From Bombardia bombarda (Eukaryota; Ascomycota; Sordariomycetes; Sordariales; Lasiosphaeriaceae), in the NCBI GenBank assembly GCA_030512295.1, contig JAULSR010000001.1, forward strand, positions 3,061,001 to 3,125,000: a stretch of DNA of 64,000 nucleotides, in the 5' to 3' direction. The notes below the pieces were generated by a model. That model was not told the DNA's origin. It saw only the letters and a list, made by a program, of their open reading frames with translations, and ran no database searches. Positions 10,521 through 22,059 of the stretch are shown piece after piece (the first letter of the stretch is position 1; the number at the start of each line of letters is the position of its first letter). The position numbers and the translations under genes are program-made.

Positions 10521-12783
10521 ATGGCCGATCAACTCAGCAGCGGAATGGGCAACCTCGCCCTCGATACTGCTGCCGGCGCCTCGCACCTCGCGGGCGGCCA
10601 CCAGCCTCGCTCTTACATCCCACCTCATATGAGAGGCAAGATGGGCCCCCCTGGTCCCGCGCCGACTGGTCCCCCCATGGCCGCCCCCGGCCCTGGCGGA
10701 CCCCCTCCTGCCGCATCTGCTGTGGTCAACGGCCTGAACAGCAGCGCCTGGGCTGGGTAAGTTTCAATTCTGACAGTATTTTTCTTCGATTTCACTTACC
10801 TCTCAGGTTTTTCTGAGCGGGCGCAGAAATCCGTCACTTTACGCTGAGAGCTTCAACTAACATTCTATCTCCAGTAACAATACTTTCGATGCTCGTGGCG
10901 GCCCCCCTGCCGCTGGTGGCAACTGGCCTACTCCTGGTGCCGCTCCTGCCTCGGGCCCTGGCTTTGATGCCCCTGCCCCCGGCTATCGCAGCCAGAACCA
11001 GGGCGCGCCTTTCAACCCCAATGCTTATCGCAGTCCTAATGCGGGTGCTGGCGCAGGCGCTGGTGGCGGCGGCGGTTCCAGCGGTGGGAGCGGCAACCTT
11101 GCTCGCGGATCCGGCGATGGCCAGTGGCGCGATGGAAAGCACATCCCGGGCCCTCCTAACCCTCGCCTGGAGCGGGAGCTGTTCGGAACCCCCGATGATC
11201 CTTCCAAGCAGCACACCGGTCTCAACTTTGAGAAGTACGACGACATTCCTGTCGAGGCCTCCGGAAAGGATGTCCCCGAGCCCGTCTTGACTTTTTGCAA
11301 CCCTCCTCTCGACAACCACCTCATCTCCAACATTGGCCTTGCTCGCTACCAGATGCCCACCCCCGTACAGAAGTACTCGATCCCCATTGTCATGGGCGGT
11401 CGCGATCTCATGGCTTGCGCCCAGACCGGTTCCGGCAAGACGGGTGGTTTCCTGTTCCCCATCCTGTCGCAGGCTTTCATCAACGGCCCGACCCCCACCC
11501 CCGCTGGTGCCGCTGGCAACTTTGGCCGTCAACGCAAGGCCTATCCTACCTCGCTCATTCTTGCCCCCACTCGTGAGCTTGTCTCGCAAATTTACGAGGA
11601 GTCCCGCAAGTTCGCCTACCGCTCGTGGGTCCGCCCTTGCGTCGTCTATGGAGGCGCTGATATCGGATCTCAACTTCGCCAGATCGAGCGCGGCTGCGAT
11701 CTTCTTGTTGCCACTCCCGGCAGATTGGTCGATCTCATAGAGCGTGGTCGCATTTCTCTCTGCAACATCAAGTACCTCGTACTTGATGAGGCTGATCGCA
11801 TGCTTGACATGGGTTTCGAGCCCCAAATTCGCCGCATTGTTGAGGGCGAGGACATGCCCGGTGTCCAGGGTCGCCAGACGCTCATGTTCTCGGCCACCTT
11901 CCCCCGCGATATCCAGATGCTGGCTCGCGATTTCCTGAAGGACTACGTCTTCCTGTCTGTTGGTCGTGTTGGTTCCACCTCGGAGAACATCACCCAGAAG
12001 GTTGAGTACGTCGAGGACGCTGACAAGCGTTCTGTCCTGCTCGACATTCTCCACACCCACGGTGCTGGTCTCACGCTCATTTTCGTTGAGACCAAGCGTA
12101 TGGCCGACTCTCTCTCGGATTTCTTGATCAACCAGGCCTTCCCCGCCACCTCTATCCACGGAGACCGCACTCAGCGTGAGCGTGAGCGTGCTCTGGAGAT
12201 GTTCCGTAACGGTCGCTGCCCTATCCTGGTCGCTACCGCTGTCGCAGCTCGTGGTTTAGATATTCCCAACGTCACTCACGTTGTCAACTACGATCTCCCC
12301 ACTGACATTGATGACTACGTTCATCGTATTGGTCGTACCGGTCGTGCCGGAAACACCGGTATGTCCACTGCCTTCTTCAACCGTGGCAACCGTGGTGTCG
12401 TTCGCGAACTCCTCGAGCTCCTCAAGGAAGCCAACCAAGAGGTTCCTGCTTTCCTCGAGACCATTGCTCGCGAGTCTTCTTTCGGCGGCCCCAGCCGTGG
12501 CGGCCGTGGAGGTGGTCGCGGTCGTGGCCGTACCACGCAGACCGATTTCCGCAAGTTTGGCGGTGGCGGTGCTACTGGCGGTGGCGGCTTTGGAGGTGGT
12601 TTCAACGGCCCTCCCCAGGGCGGCTCTAGCTACGGTGGTGGTGGCGGCTTCGGTGGTGCTCCTCCTGCCTCGGGCGGCTATGGCGGTGGTGCTGGCGGTG
12701 GCGGCAGCTACGGTGGCGGAGGTGGTTTCGGTGGAGGTGGCTACGGCAACCCCGGCGGTGCCGGCGGCCAGTCGTGGTGGTAA
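10521..12783 (+). CDS. DED1: ATP-dependent DEAD-box RNA helicase Ded1/DDX3
   Basis: Cytoplasmic helicase that promotes scanning and translation initiation. Exons 10521-10756 and 10875-12783 (intron 10757-10874, GTAAGT donor, CAACTAAC branch) encode 714 residues. N-terminal RSYIPPHMRGK is the eIF4E-binding-like Ded1 motif, followed by Gly/Pro/Asn-rich sequence. The core has the Q motif (TPVQKYSIPI), Walker A AQTGSGKT (about residue 261), PTRELVSQI, DEAD at about residue 383 (LDEADRMLDMG), SAT, ARGLDIPNVTHVVNYD and HRIGRTGRAG. The C-terminus is RGG/FGG/YGG-rich and ends in QSWW, as in fungal Ded1. The strong codon bias and pyrimidine-rich leader fit high expression. Some long antisense frames here arise from this codon bias. 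Confidence 0.97.
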
Positions 12784-14296
12784 TCCAATTTACCTTGACT
12801 TTACGGGACCCGGTGCGGTCAAACTCGCCACATTCCACATCCGACTGTTATTTTCTTCGATGCTATATGCTTGCTTTACACACGCCCAGCATCTTTTCGA
12901 CTTGTTCTTTCATATTTTCGGTATTTCTTATGGCGGCGACATGATCCTTAATCATGCCAAAGGGGGTCTGGCAGGATCAGGTTCCAAGGTTCTCATACTC
13001 GGACTTTGATGATAGATCGGAATTGCTTGTTATCAAAAGCAGAACTCCCGACGACTTGATACCCTTAGACGACGAACGCTTGGGACTTCGACCACAACAA
13101 GAGCTGTCTGCACACGCGATTTTCGCACAGTTTGCAGCCACGACTGATAGATCTAGAGATAATGGATCTTGATCAGCCCTTACGATCGTCATGTTTCTGC
13201 TTTACCCAACGTTTCAGAGGGCTTTTTTGCTTTCAAATAGACCACGGGGTCATGGCACGCCGCAAACTTTTCACTTGCAGCACATTACACATTTCATAGA
13301 AAAAAGTGGATTTCTCGGTTCTCTAGTTGGGGTCTAAAAAACGGCGGCGACATCGTCGGGGCCGTCGCAGCAGTCTCACGCACGGATATGTGTGGTTCTG
13401 ATCAGAGACAACATGAAAGATAGACTGGTAATTTTTTTTTCGGCAGTCGGCGACAGAGAGCAGGAATGATGGAGCATGATACCCTTTTTCAAGATGACGT
13501 TGCGGAGAAGAGGGGGGGATTGCTTCCCAAGCTCTCATTGTGGTATAGGAAAACCAAGGGCGTCTGCGAAGGACAAAAGTGCAGGCAAGAGCAGAGCAAA
13601 GGCGGTCGGGCTTTTGCAGAGGCTTGGTTTTTTTGTGTTAACTGAGCAATACCGGATAGTAGCAAGCAGCAGCTGTTCACACACCGTAGCGAGAGACAAA
13701 TAGTTAGTCTAAACTGAGGATCCTGAATAAAAAACAAACACTTGCTTTTACACTGTCTTGGACTTGTGACTTGATGCATGCATTATCAGTGTTAATGCTG
13801 GGAATGGATGGACATGGTGTGTGAGAACTTCTTGTTTAAGGGTGATATGAAGATTAATGTGGTGTGCCTTCTACGTCGCGATCCATCAGTTAGTAGTAGA
13901 AACTGCTGTATGAGTGATTAGGCGCATCAACCGAGACAGGCGCGCATTTTCATCGAGAACTGTGACTTCCTTAAAGCTGGGGTGGTGGTGGCAGCAACGC
14001 AAGCATGTTGTAGCACAGTGGGGAATGGAATCATTCGCACATTATTGCCCGAACCACTGCCAGAGGAAATTTTTAAATTTTTCGATCCAACAAGGAACAC
14101 CAATCCCTGGCCGAACAGTGTGAAACCAGCCCACTTTTAGCGCATTCTTCCATACCAGCCAGCCAGCCAGCCAGCCAGCAGTAGGTGGGTTGCGCTCAAG
14201 TTGACTCGATTTATTACAACCAGAAAAAAACACTAACATATTTCGAGATATTTTGTCACAGGGAAATATCTGAAGATCATCTAACGTCATATAAAA
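12784..14296. other. intergenic, DED1 3' region and FAP7 promoter
   Basis: No gene seen. It holds the DED1 3' UTR and the FAP7 upstream region, with an A/T block AAATTTTTAAATTTTTC at 14067-14083 (weakly RRPE-like, fitting a ribosome-biogenesis gene) and a CCAG microsatellite just before FAP7. Confidence 0.6.
14155..14174 (+). repeat. (CCAG)5 microsatellite
   Basis: Five exact CCAG units about 120 nt upstream of the FAP7 start codon. Confidence 0.95.
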
Positions 14297-15026
14297 ATGG
14301 CGCGCACATCACCAAATATCATCATCACGGGCACGCCCGGCGTGGGCAAGACGAGCCACTGCGAGCTGCTGGCTGAGCGCACGGGGCTCAAGCACCTGTC
14401 GGTCAATGATATCGTCAAGACAAGCGAGTGCCATGAGGGGTGGGATGAGGAGTATCAGAGCTGGATTGTTGATGAGGATAAGGTTTGTAGTTTTTTTCTT
14501 GTTCTTAAGATTTTTGAGATTTGCCTATGGCACTCACTCTTGATACCTCACTCACTCACCCCCCCCGGCTTGAACTCATGGCTGATAAAATGGAAATACT
14601 TTTAGCTTCTAGACGCAATGGAGCCCATGGTGCAAGAGGGCGGCTGTATAATAGACTGGCACGCGTGCGACCTGTTCCCCAAGAGCTGGATCGATCTTGT
14701 GGTGGTGCTGAGGGTGGACTCGACGACGCTTTATGACAGGCTTTCGGCGAGGTGAGTTTCTGGACTGTCACATTTTTCTCACGCGCGGGACTGTTTTATT
14801 GACATTGGATTACAGAAAATACCCCGAGATCAAGCTCCAGGAGAACCTGGACTCGGAGATCATGGAGGTGCTGCTGCAGGAGGCCCGCGACTCGTACGAG
14901 CCCGAGATTGTGGTTGAGCTGCAGAGCAACTCGGCCGAGGAGATGGACACCAACATTGACCGGATCGAGTCGTGGTTGAAGCAGTGGAAGGAGAATAATG
15001 CTGAGGAGGGAGAGGAGGAGTCTTGA
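14297..15026 (+). CDS. FAP7: Fap7/hCINAP-type adenylate kinase, 40S maturation factor
   Basis: Small P-loop ATPase with adenylate-kinase fold; in the family it works with Rps14 in late 18S rRNA processing in the nucleus. Exons 14297-14482, 14606-14751 and 14816-15026 (543 nt) encode 180 residues, normal for the family. The P-loop is GTPGVGKTSHCELLA (residues about 11-25), the family sequence KHLSVNDIVK follows, and CIIDWHACDLFPKSW carries the Walker B-like region. VVLRVDSTTLYDRL and ARKYPEIKLQENLDSEIMEV are conserved, and the C-terminus is acidic. Introns 14483-14605 and 14752-14815 have GGCTGATA and ATTGACAT branch sequences; the phase is intact. The next gene on the same strand, HAM1, is also a nucleotide-handling enzyme, but there is no evidence of coupling. 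Confidence 0.93.
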
Positions 15027-15483
15027 TGATGGGCGGTGGCTGAGGAAAACAAAAAATGGTGGGGGAGAAAAAGGAGGGTACGCCAAAAAAAATTGAAATG
15101 AGATACGAGAGCGACTGAGCTTTTGATACCCGTTATTACTCTTTAATTCTGCTTTGTGAAATGTGAATCGGGTCTTGATCTGTTTTTCTTACATTATGGA
15201 CATAATATCTGACCGGCATACCCAAATGTAGAGCACCAAAAACATCTCTATTTTTATGATGTCGACTCAGGGTCGGTATGACACATACGGTAAAGGAGAT
15301 GAGATGCACCAATCGGGGGTTTGTTTGACTGTGGAGACACCATTATATAACGAAGACGCTCCTGTATTCGTACCTGAAGCGCCCCTCCAAACCCCTCCAA
15401 CCCCCCACACGTATAGAAAGATATATCAAACTTGAAGTCAACAGAGCAAGCAGACAGTCAGGACAGAATAAATCAGAGAAAAA
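15027..15483. promoter_or_regulatory. FAP7 3' region and HAM1 promoter
   Basis: 457 nt without a gene. A CCAAT box at 15309-15313 and TATATAA at 15344-15350 stand about 170 and 135 nt before the HAM1 ATG, a plausible core promoter arrangement. This rests on motif and spacing only. Confidence 0.4.
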
Positions 15484-16481
15484 ATGGCAACCACAACAAC
15501 AGCGCCCACCGCCGCCAGGCATATCGTCAACTTCATCACGGGAAATGCCAATAAGCTGACCGAGGTCAAGGCCATTCTGGAGCCTGCCATCCAGGTCGAC
15601 AGCCAGGAGCTGGATCTGATTGAGATTCAGGGCACGCTGGAGGAGGTGACGCTGGACAAGTGTCGTCGGGCTGCTGACTTGGTGAGTTTTACTTCTTATT
15701 CTTCCTTTTAATCTTTTTTTCTCTATTTATTCTCCCCTCTTTTTTTTTTTCAACGTTTTACGTTTCTGTATTTTCACCACCCCCCCGTTGACCGACCAAC
15801 CAACCGATCAATCCAAACCCTATTAACCACCCTGACCAAACTAACCATTTACAACAGATCCAAGGCCCCGTACTGGTCGAGGACACATGTCTGTGCTTCA
15901 ACGCACTTGATGGACTTCCTGGTCCGTATATGTATGTGTCCTCCTCTCCTTTCACTCATTTTTTCTCATGAAGGAAAGCCATGTTATGACAATTCACTAA
16001 CACCCCCACAGCAAGTGGTTCATGAAGTCCCTCGGCCACCAGGGGCTCAACAACCTCCTAGCCGCATACACCGACAAGTCGGCCAAGGCCGTCTGCACCT
16101 TTGCCTACTCCCCCGGTCCGGGCCACGAGCCCCTGCTGTTCCAGGGCATCACCGACGGCAAGATTGTGCCGCCGCGAGGCCCTGCCTTCTTTGGTATGCT
16201 TCTTGTCTTTATATCCGCCTCTTGTTTTTGAATCATACACTGACAGGAAAACAAAACAGGCTGGGACGCAATCTTTGAGTATGAGGGAGAAACGTAAGTA
16301 CTTTCTTGCTACCCCTGTGGATAATTCACACACATCCCCATTTTCTACCATCCCCTTTACTTAATGACTAACCCCCATTAGATACGCAGAGATGGACAAG
16401 GCAAAGAAGAACACCGTCTCGCACCGCTTCCGCGCTCTCGAGAAGCTACAGGCTTGGTTCGCCAAGGAGATGACATCATAG
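15484..16481 (+). CDS. HAM1: inosine triphosphate pyrophosphatase (Ham1/ITPA)
   Basis: Hydrolyses ITP, XTP and dITP to monophosphates and pyrophosphate, cleaning the cytosolic nucleotide pool. Five exons: 15484-15681, 15858-15931, 16012-16193, 16260-16293 and 16382-16481 (588 nt), giving 195 residues, as expected. Family motifs are FITGNANKLTEVKAIL (substrate and phosphate contacts), LIEIQGTLEEV, VLVEDTCLCFNALDGLPGPY (catalytic acidic residues), IKWFMKSLG, the FQGITDGKIVPPRGP loop, FGWDAIFE and the C-terminal SHRFRALEKLQAWF. All four introns have GT-AG ends and keep phase; exon 4 is only 34 nt. Confidence 0.96.
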
Positions 16482-17016
16482 GAAACTGCCATATGAGACG
16501 AGATGATGCTTGCTTGCCTGCTAAGATACCATAACTACCATAGAATAGAAAGCAGAACCAATGAACAAGAAAGAAATCAAAATGAAAAAGTCAAAGTAGA
16601 GAATCATTCAGTTAAAAAGAAGAAAGTCGCTCCCTAATAAGAAAAAAATAAGAATAAACAAAAAAACCGCGGCGCTATATTGTGCTATGCCATGCTATGC
16701 TATGCCCCCTTTTTGCTATTACCCGCTCGCTTATCCCATTGCTCGCTTCGCTGGATTGTAAAATACCCATCCTTTAGACATCTATACGTACATATCCTAG
16801 AAATATACATCCTTCGATCTATTTTCCGCTCTCTCTCTCTCTCTCTCTCTTTTCCTTCTTCCCTCCGTTTTGCTCATTCTCTCTTCTCTCCCCCTACCAC
16901 CCGCTCACGCCAGGGCCCCAACTCAACCGGCCCAGGACCAAGCCCGTTTTGTCAAAGTCGACGCTCGAAACAGGAACAAGAGTGGGAAAACAACCCCAGA
17001 AAGAAAACTACCCATA
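16482..17016. other. intergenic, convergent 3' regions
   Basis: No gene seen between HAM1 and the converging C78 peptidase gene. It is low complexity: A-rich after 16540, TATGC repeats near 16685-16705, and an uninterrupted (CT)11 tract at 16829-16850. Confidence 0.65.
16829..16850 (+). repeat. (CT)11 microsatellite
   Basis: Eleven CT dinucleotides in the 3' intergenic space. Confidence 0.95.
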
Positions 17017-19334
17017 CTAAAGTGACGACGGCTTTTTGTTCTCATTCTGAACATCCGACGACCGCCACGGGGTCGGGGTCGGGTTGGGCTGCGGCGGCTG
17101 CGGAGATACTGATCCAGATGGCAACGGCGACGACGTCACAAGCCCGCGCGCGGCGTCCAGCTTGAGAATCTCAAACTCGCGGTAGCGCCCGAGGTACTTG
17201 CTGCCGCGGCGGTAGGGCTTGAGCAGCGAGCCGGGCAGGCTGGGGTGGGAGGACTGGAAGGGGACGCCGACGACGTCGAGGATGGGTTTGGCGTCGTGGA
17301 AGTTTGGGTCGAAGACGAGGAGGTTGGTGGCGCCGGATTTGAGACGCTCGAGGCCGATGATGGTCATTGAGTGGCCTGGGTGGGTGTTAGTGGGGTGGGT
17401 CGGGGGAAAGGGGGGGGGGGGGGAGAGTGAGTGACAATGTGAAACGTACCTGCGTGCTGGAAATATATAGGCGGTAGGCGGGTGAGCCTGATTCTTTGCG
17501 TGGGGTCTTCAACGCCCATTTGGAAATAATCCTCGACTGCTTCCAGGAGCAATGCCTCGGCTTTTCCAGGATCCTTAAACTTGAAACCCTGGGCATCGCA
17601 TCTAAGAGGGTTAGGAGGTTTGGTTAGTTTTTGTTACATGAGTTGACTTTCGGTAATGAAAGGGGGAAGAGAAGGGGGCGACACATACGGAATATCTAAA
17701 TATCTAAACATAGCCAAAGCCTAATAAACACGTCATTGTCTGATCAGTATAACAAATCGTTGTTATAGTATTGGCAAGAGTGCTCAAGCAAAATAAAACG
17801 TTACCTCTGGCGTCCCGATATACTTCCTCGTACCTTTGATGCCGCCCGTTTCCAGCCGGGCATGTGGGTTGATGCCGCGGTCCCAGGCTGCCTCGATAAA
17901 ATCCTGTATTTGGAATATCGACGGGATCCGCTGCTTGTCAAAGTGGTGGTGGCCCTTGAACTTGGTGCCGGTTACGTACGAAGACAACACTTGGATGTTT
18001 CGATAGCCACAGAAACCTCCTATTATGATATGTTAGGTGGTTTGGGAGATAAAAGGGGAGTGTCTTTTCTTCGGTGTAAGTGAGCAGGAAGACCGCATAC
18101 CTTCCCGTTTGAGCTTGGACACATGGATTACACTTGGGTGGCAGAGGTAGGCATACTTTGTTGACGAGCATTGGTCGAGAAGCAGAGCTAGGACTGGGAT
18201 AACGCCTTTCATGTTACCCCATGTTAGCAATGAGATCTTGTCCTCATTCATCTTTCAAGAGATGAAGAAATTTGAGTCTTTACCTTCAGATTGCTTCTGG
18301 CCTCCCTTTTTCAGGTGCGCAACCAGCCATTCAGGCATTTGCTCCTCGTGGGCAAACCTCCCCAGCTGGGCTTTCTATAATATTTAAGCAGAATTAGCCA
18401 CGCTCGGACATCAAGGGCCGCACTCAACTCATGCATCCCACCCACCCCAAGTCGTTTGCCACTCCCCCCCTCTGGAGCCGGCCTTTCGGCATGGCGGTGC
18501 CTCGGTGACGACGAGAAACTAGACGAAGCAGCAACAGTAGAGCCAGGTATCCGAAATATCGTCTTCCACATGGAAATGGCCTTGGCCTGGGTCGAGCTCG
18601 GTGACCTCCAGTCTGGGGAACCAGAATGGCGGTGGCGATGGCCCTCTCGGTGCGCCCCGAGCGATGACGACGGAGTTGACGACGGAGTGGGAGTGGTGGT
18701 CGGTTTAGGGGGCCGGTGGTGGTCACCATGCTGTTTGGGGGAGGTGGAGGAGACATCTGCCGTCGGTAGTACGGTGAGTCCAGCAGTCGGGTTCCCGTCC
18801 GAGTCTTGCCCCACGCCGCCGTCGCCATCACCACCTGCCTCCTCCTGGGCGTGAAGATCAAGATGGTATTCCATCTCAGCGAGGAGGAGGGCTTCTCCGC
18901 AGCTCTCGATCGGACACTCGACGTACTGGGCGTCGTCCTCGGAGTCGGGGTTGGCATCCAGGTCAGCAGCGTCCGGGTCGGCTACAGCCTTTGCATCTGC
19001 TCTGCCTTTGACGTTGACATCGGAATCGGGGTCCGCGACAGCAAATGGTGAAACCCCCTCGGGATGAAGCGTGTCCATATGCTGCAAACAGGAGGTTAAC
19101 AAGATATCGTGCTGGTCTAAGGGATAGATAGGTACTCGGGGTAGAACAGAATCGGGGCCGTCTGCGTACCAATAGCATGGCATATTCTCCCTTTGAAGCG
19201 TCTAACTCCCAGCCGCAAAAGGGACAAGTCATGACAGTGGCTTTGTTGTTGTCGTTAATGCTGTCATTGTTACTACCAGACCCGCCCAGGCTCAGGCCTG
19301 GGTGCTTCCTTCTTTCATTTTTTGCAGATTCCAT
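17017..19334 (-). CDS. zinc-finger peptidase C78 protein (ZUP1/ZUFSP, Mug105-like)
   Basis: Cysteine peptidase of the UFSP/ZUP1 family. Known relatives cleave UFM1 or K63-linked ubiquitin; fungi generally lack UFM1, so a ubiquitin role is inferred. Eight phase-consistent exons: 19334-19170, 19081-18446, 18374-18284, 18205-18101, 18019-17805, 17720-17689, 17601-17450 and 17375-17017 (1,755 nt, 584 residues). The N-terminus holds two zinc fingers, CPFCGWEL...HMDTLH (interrupted by intron 1) and CPIESCGEA...HLDLH, joined by a low-complexity Asp/Ser/His-rich linker. The peptidase core has LGRFAHEEQMPEWL, the catalytic Cys in GGFCGYRNIQ, the His in GHSMTIIGLERL and the Asp in LLVFDPNFHDAKPI, so all catalytic residues are present. 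The last intron carries a 14-G run at 17410-17423. Exon 6 is 32 nt. Confidence 0.88.
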
Positions 19335-20831
19335 TTTAGGCTACGCCCCGCGATGGACCGATCTTCTCAACCTCCTCACGGCGACCAGAAAAAGGTCTGT
19401 TACGCAGCTACGCAGTCGAAGCAGCAGCACGAAGCGCGATGAGAGATGGAATGACGCTTCTGAGGTCTTGAGATTCTTGGCGTGGATGCAGATGTGGATG
19501 GATTATGCAACGGGCAGTCGAGGCCTGCCTGCCCGTCCTTGTGCCTGTCTATGGGGAAAAAGAAAAGCGCAAAGCGAAACGTCGACTATAATTACTGGCT
19601 AGCCGCTGTGCGTCAGACTTGGGTGCGCGCTTCATTTGTTCTCCTTTCATCGGGTATCATGGTTTCCCTTTCGTTGGCTCAAGTTTGACATGGAGTTTGT
19701 TGGGCTAAAATGCCATTAGGCAACCGGGCAGTCAGTGGTGTTTTAGGGAGTATGCCGCTGGAACCAACGGCCCATGTCTGACTGTGCCCATGCCGAGGCT
19801 TTGCAGTAAAGGGGGTTTGAGTACCGCGCATATGATGTAAAATGACGATATTCTATGAACATTTCGGTGCCTCCACGCTATACAACGGGTATTAAACTAC
19901 ACCTTCATACTCCTGAAAGATAATTTTGGCTACAGGTGAAGACGAACATCAATCCTACCAACCCATATTCTCGGTCAACCGTTCATGGTTTCATCGTGAA
20001 CATTCAAGTGCAACTCAATACTATTTTCATGGTATTCTTCCAAGTATCGGTGCCCCTTCGCAACAATAGATACATAACATGATATACATAATAGTACTAT
20101 TAAGACTCTTCTATAATTATGGCCAAGAGGCTATAAGACAATGTATAAAACAGCGAAAAAAAAAAACAGGAAAAAAAGAAATGAGGTAGAAGCAGTCGGA
20201 AGGGGGGAAGAATTGACCTTGGCAATATCGACGGAGCAAGAAACACACAGACACGACGTCTAACCTATCCAACCAACCTGCCGCCAATGCATGTATCTTT
20301 TGGTCCCGTTGGAAGAGAGGAGCCCTCCCCTTTGATGTACTCTTGGATGTCCCCAACCAAAAAAAAAAAAAAGATTCCTGTCCATCATACACATTTTCGC
20401 CGCCGTCGTCGTGAAACGGACACATCCCCCCACCGACCAGCCGAGGTCAAATACACCCACCCAACCACCCACCCCGTCCTCCTCTATATGAACATCCCAA
20501 ACGTAGCCATTAGAGGTGCCAATCCATTTTCGCAATGATCTTGTTTTTCGCGTACAACTCCCGTAAATGATTATCGAAGTGGTCTTGATTCGCCGTCGAA
20601 GGCATCTTTGCCGATGTCGAAAGTGAGAGAGACCTAAAAAAATCCTCATCTCCCACGTGCCGTACTCGCCCTATTTGTCACATTCATTCCACTGCAACTT
20701 GCCGAGGTATGGTTTGCACTGGCATGCAGTGGTGCCAAGCTCCCAACTTACGCAGATGGTGCATTCACAAAGCTTCCCTGATGGGCCGGTCCGGTCCGCT
20801 CCGCAGCAACTAGCTCAGTGGTCGGAAAAGC
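19335..20831. other. intergenic, promoter of C78 peptidase gene and ELO 3' region
   Basis: 1.5 kb with no gene found. Frames here are short and lack recognisable domains. The half nearest 19335 should be the promoter of the upstream minus-strand gene, and the half nearest 20831 should hold the elongase 3' UTR, with several poly-A runs. Confidence 0.6.
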
Positions 20832-22059
20832 TTAAGCCTTGCGGGACCGGGTAGTCGCGCCGTTAGACTTGACGCCCGACGCCCTGGCATCGCCGTTCAG
20901 TCCGTTGGAACCCTTGGCGTTGAGCATCTGGTGAGCATCGGGCAGGGGCGCCTGGCTCATTCTGCGCACGGCCTTGCGGCTGCTGGGGCGCTTTCCATCC
21001 TTCTTGTACGTGGCGATGTAGAAGGAGATGAAGAGGAACAGGTAAGAGCTGATGATGCCCATACCGGCAAATGCGGCAAACTCCTCGCCGGCGCACTTGC
21101 CATAGTTGGGAAGCCACGACCAGTAGGTCGAGGTGAAGTACGTGTAAGAGGCAAAGTAGACGAAGCCTTTGAGAGACATGTTAGCGCGAGATGGACGATG
21201 TGGAATGCGGGGAGGGGAGGGACATACCGAGGTCAATGATGAACTGGAGGATCTGGAGACGGGTGATCCACTCCTTCCACCAGATACGAACACCGCGCGC
21301 GCTCTGGAAGTAGTACCAGTACATGACGACGTGGACGAGCAGGTTCAGGGTGATGGGGACCCATGATACAGCGGTCGAGCCAATGAGCTGTGTGTAGCAG
21401 AGAAGGGCCGTTGCGCCGTGGTGATAGCAGTGGAGAAAGGCTAAGAGAAGTTAGCGGTAGTCTAGTCATGCAAGACAGCAGACAGCTGTCCCCTTGGGAG
21501 ATTGCCTACTCAGGGGCTTCTTCTTGAGAAACAAGAAGCAGGTATCGAGAAGTTCGAGGTACTTGGTCAGATAGTTCAACTGGGGTTGCGGTCAGTGTGA
21601 GGCGACAACAGAGTAAGGCGGCGGGTTGCGACGAACGTAGTAAAGGACGACCAAGGGCTGAGTCCAACCGCCGTCGCCATGGCAAATGGCATGGAAAATG
21701 CCACCACGGACCACGGTGCCCAAGAGCTGCTCAACAAAGAGTGCAAGGAGGGTTGCGCTGATGGCGGTCAGGTAGAAGTTATGGATCAAGAACAATGACT
21801 TCAGTTGGAAGGGCTCGCGGTTGCGCATGAGTTCCCGGCCGCCAAAGATGATGGCATAGTAAATGACGATGAAAATGCTCGTCTCCTTAATCGTGGACAT
21901 GGGGGTGAGGCCGGGCGTGAATCTGAAATCTTCGGCGGGATAGCCAACGACCAGCTCGAAAGCCTTGCTGAAAATGGGCCATAATGCGATGCCAAAGGGC
22001 CTGTCGAGAGTCGGGACTGGAATTTTCGCCAGGAGGCTAGAGAAGTCTGCGGACGCCAT
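20832..22059 (-). CDS. ELO-family very-long-chain fatty acid elongase
   Basis: ER membrane 3-ketoacyl-CoA synthase that adds malonyl units to long-chain acyl-CoA for sphingolipids and other lipids. Exons 22059-21637, 21579-21510, 21440-21228 and 21166-20832 (1,041 nt) encode 346 residues. The catalytic histidine box HCYHHGATALLCY is present, with KYLELLDTCFLFLKKKPL before it and the MYWYYFQSARGVRIWWKEW helix after it; several hydrophobic membrane segments follow the family layout. The N-terminal IALWPIFSKAFELVVGYP resembles the Elo2/Elo3 branch. The C-terminal tail is basic (ends TTRSRKA). Introns have GCTAAC- or CTGAC-like branch points. Which acyl-chain length it prefers cannot be read from sequence. 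Confidence 0.93.

Noticed and set aside
10834..12159. 441-codon minus-strand frame opposite DED1
   Set aside because: Exact shadow of the helicase exon; no start context, intron or domain.
14063..14085. strong RRPE in the FAP7 promoter
   Set aside because: A/T-rich block matches only partly and lies about 210 nt upstream; mentioned as weak only.
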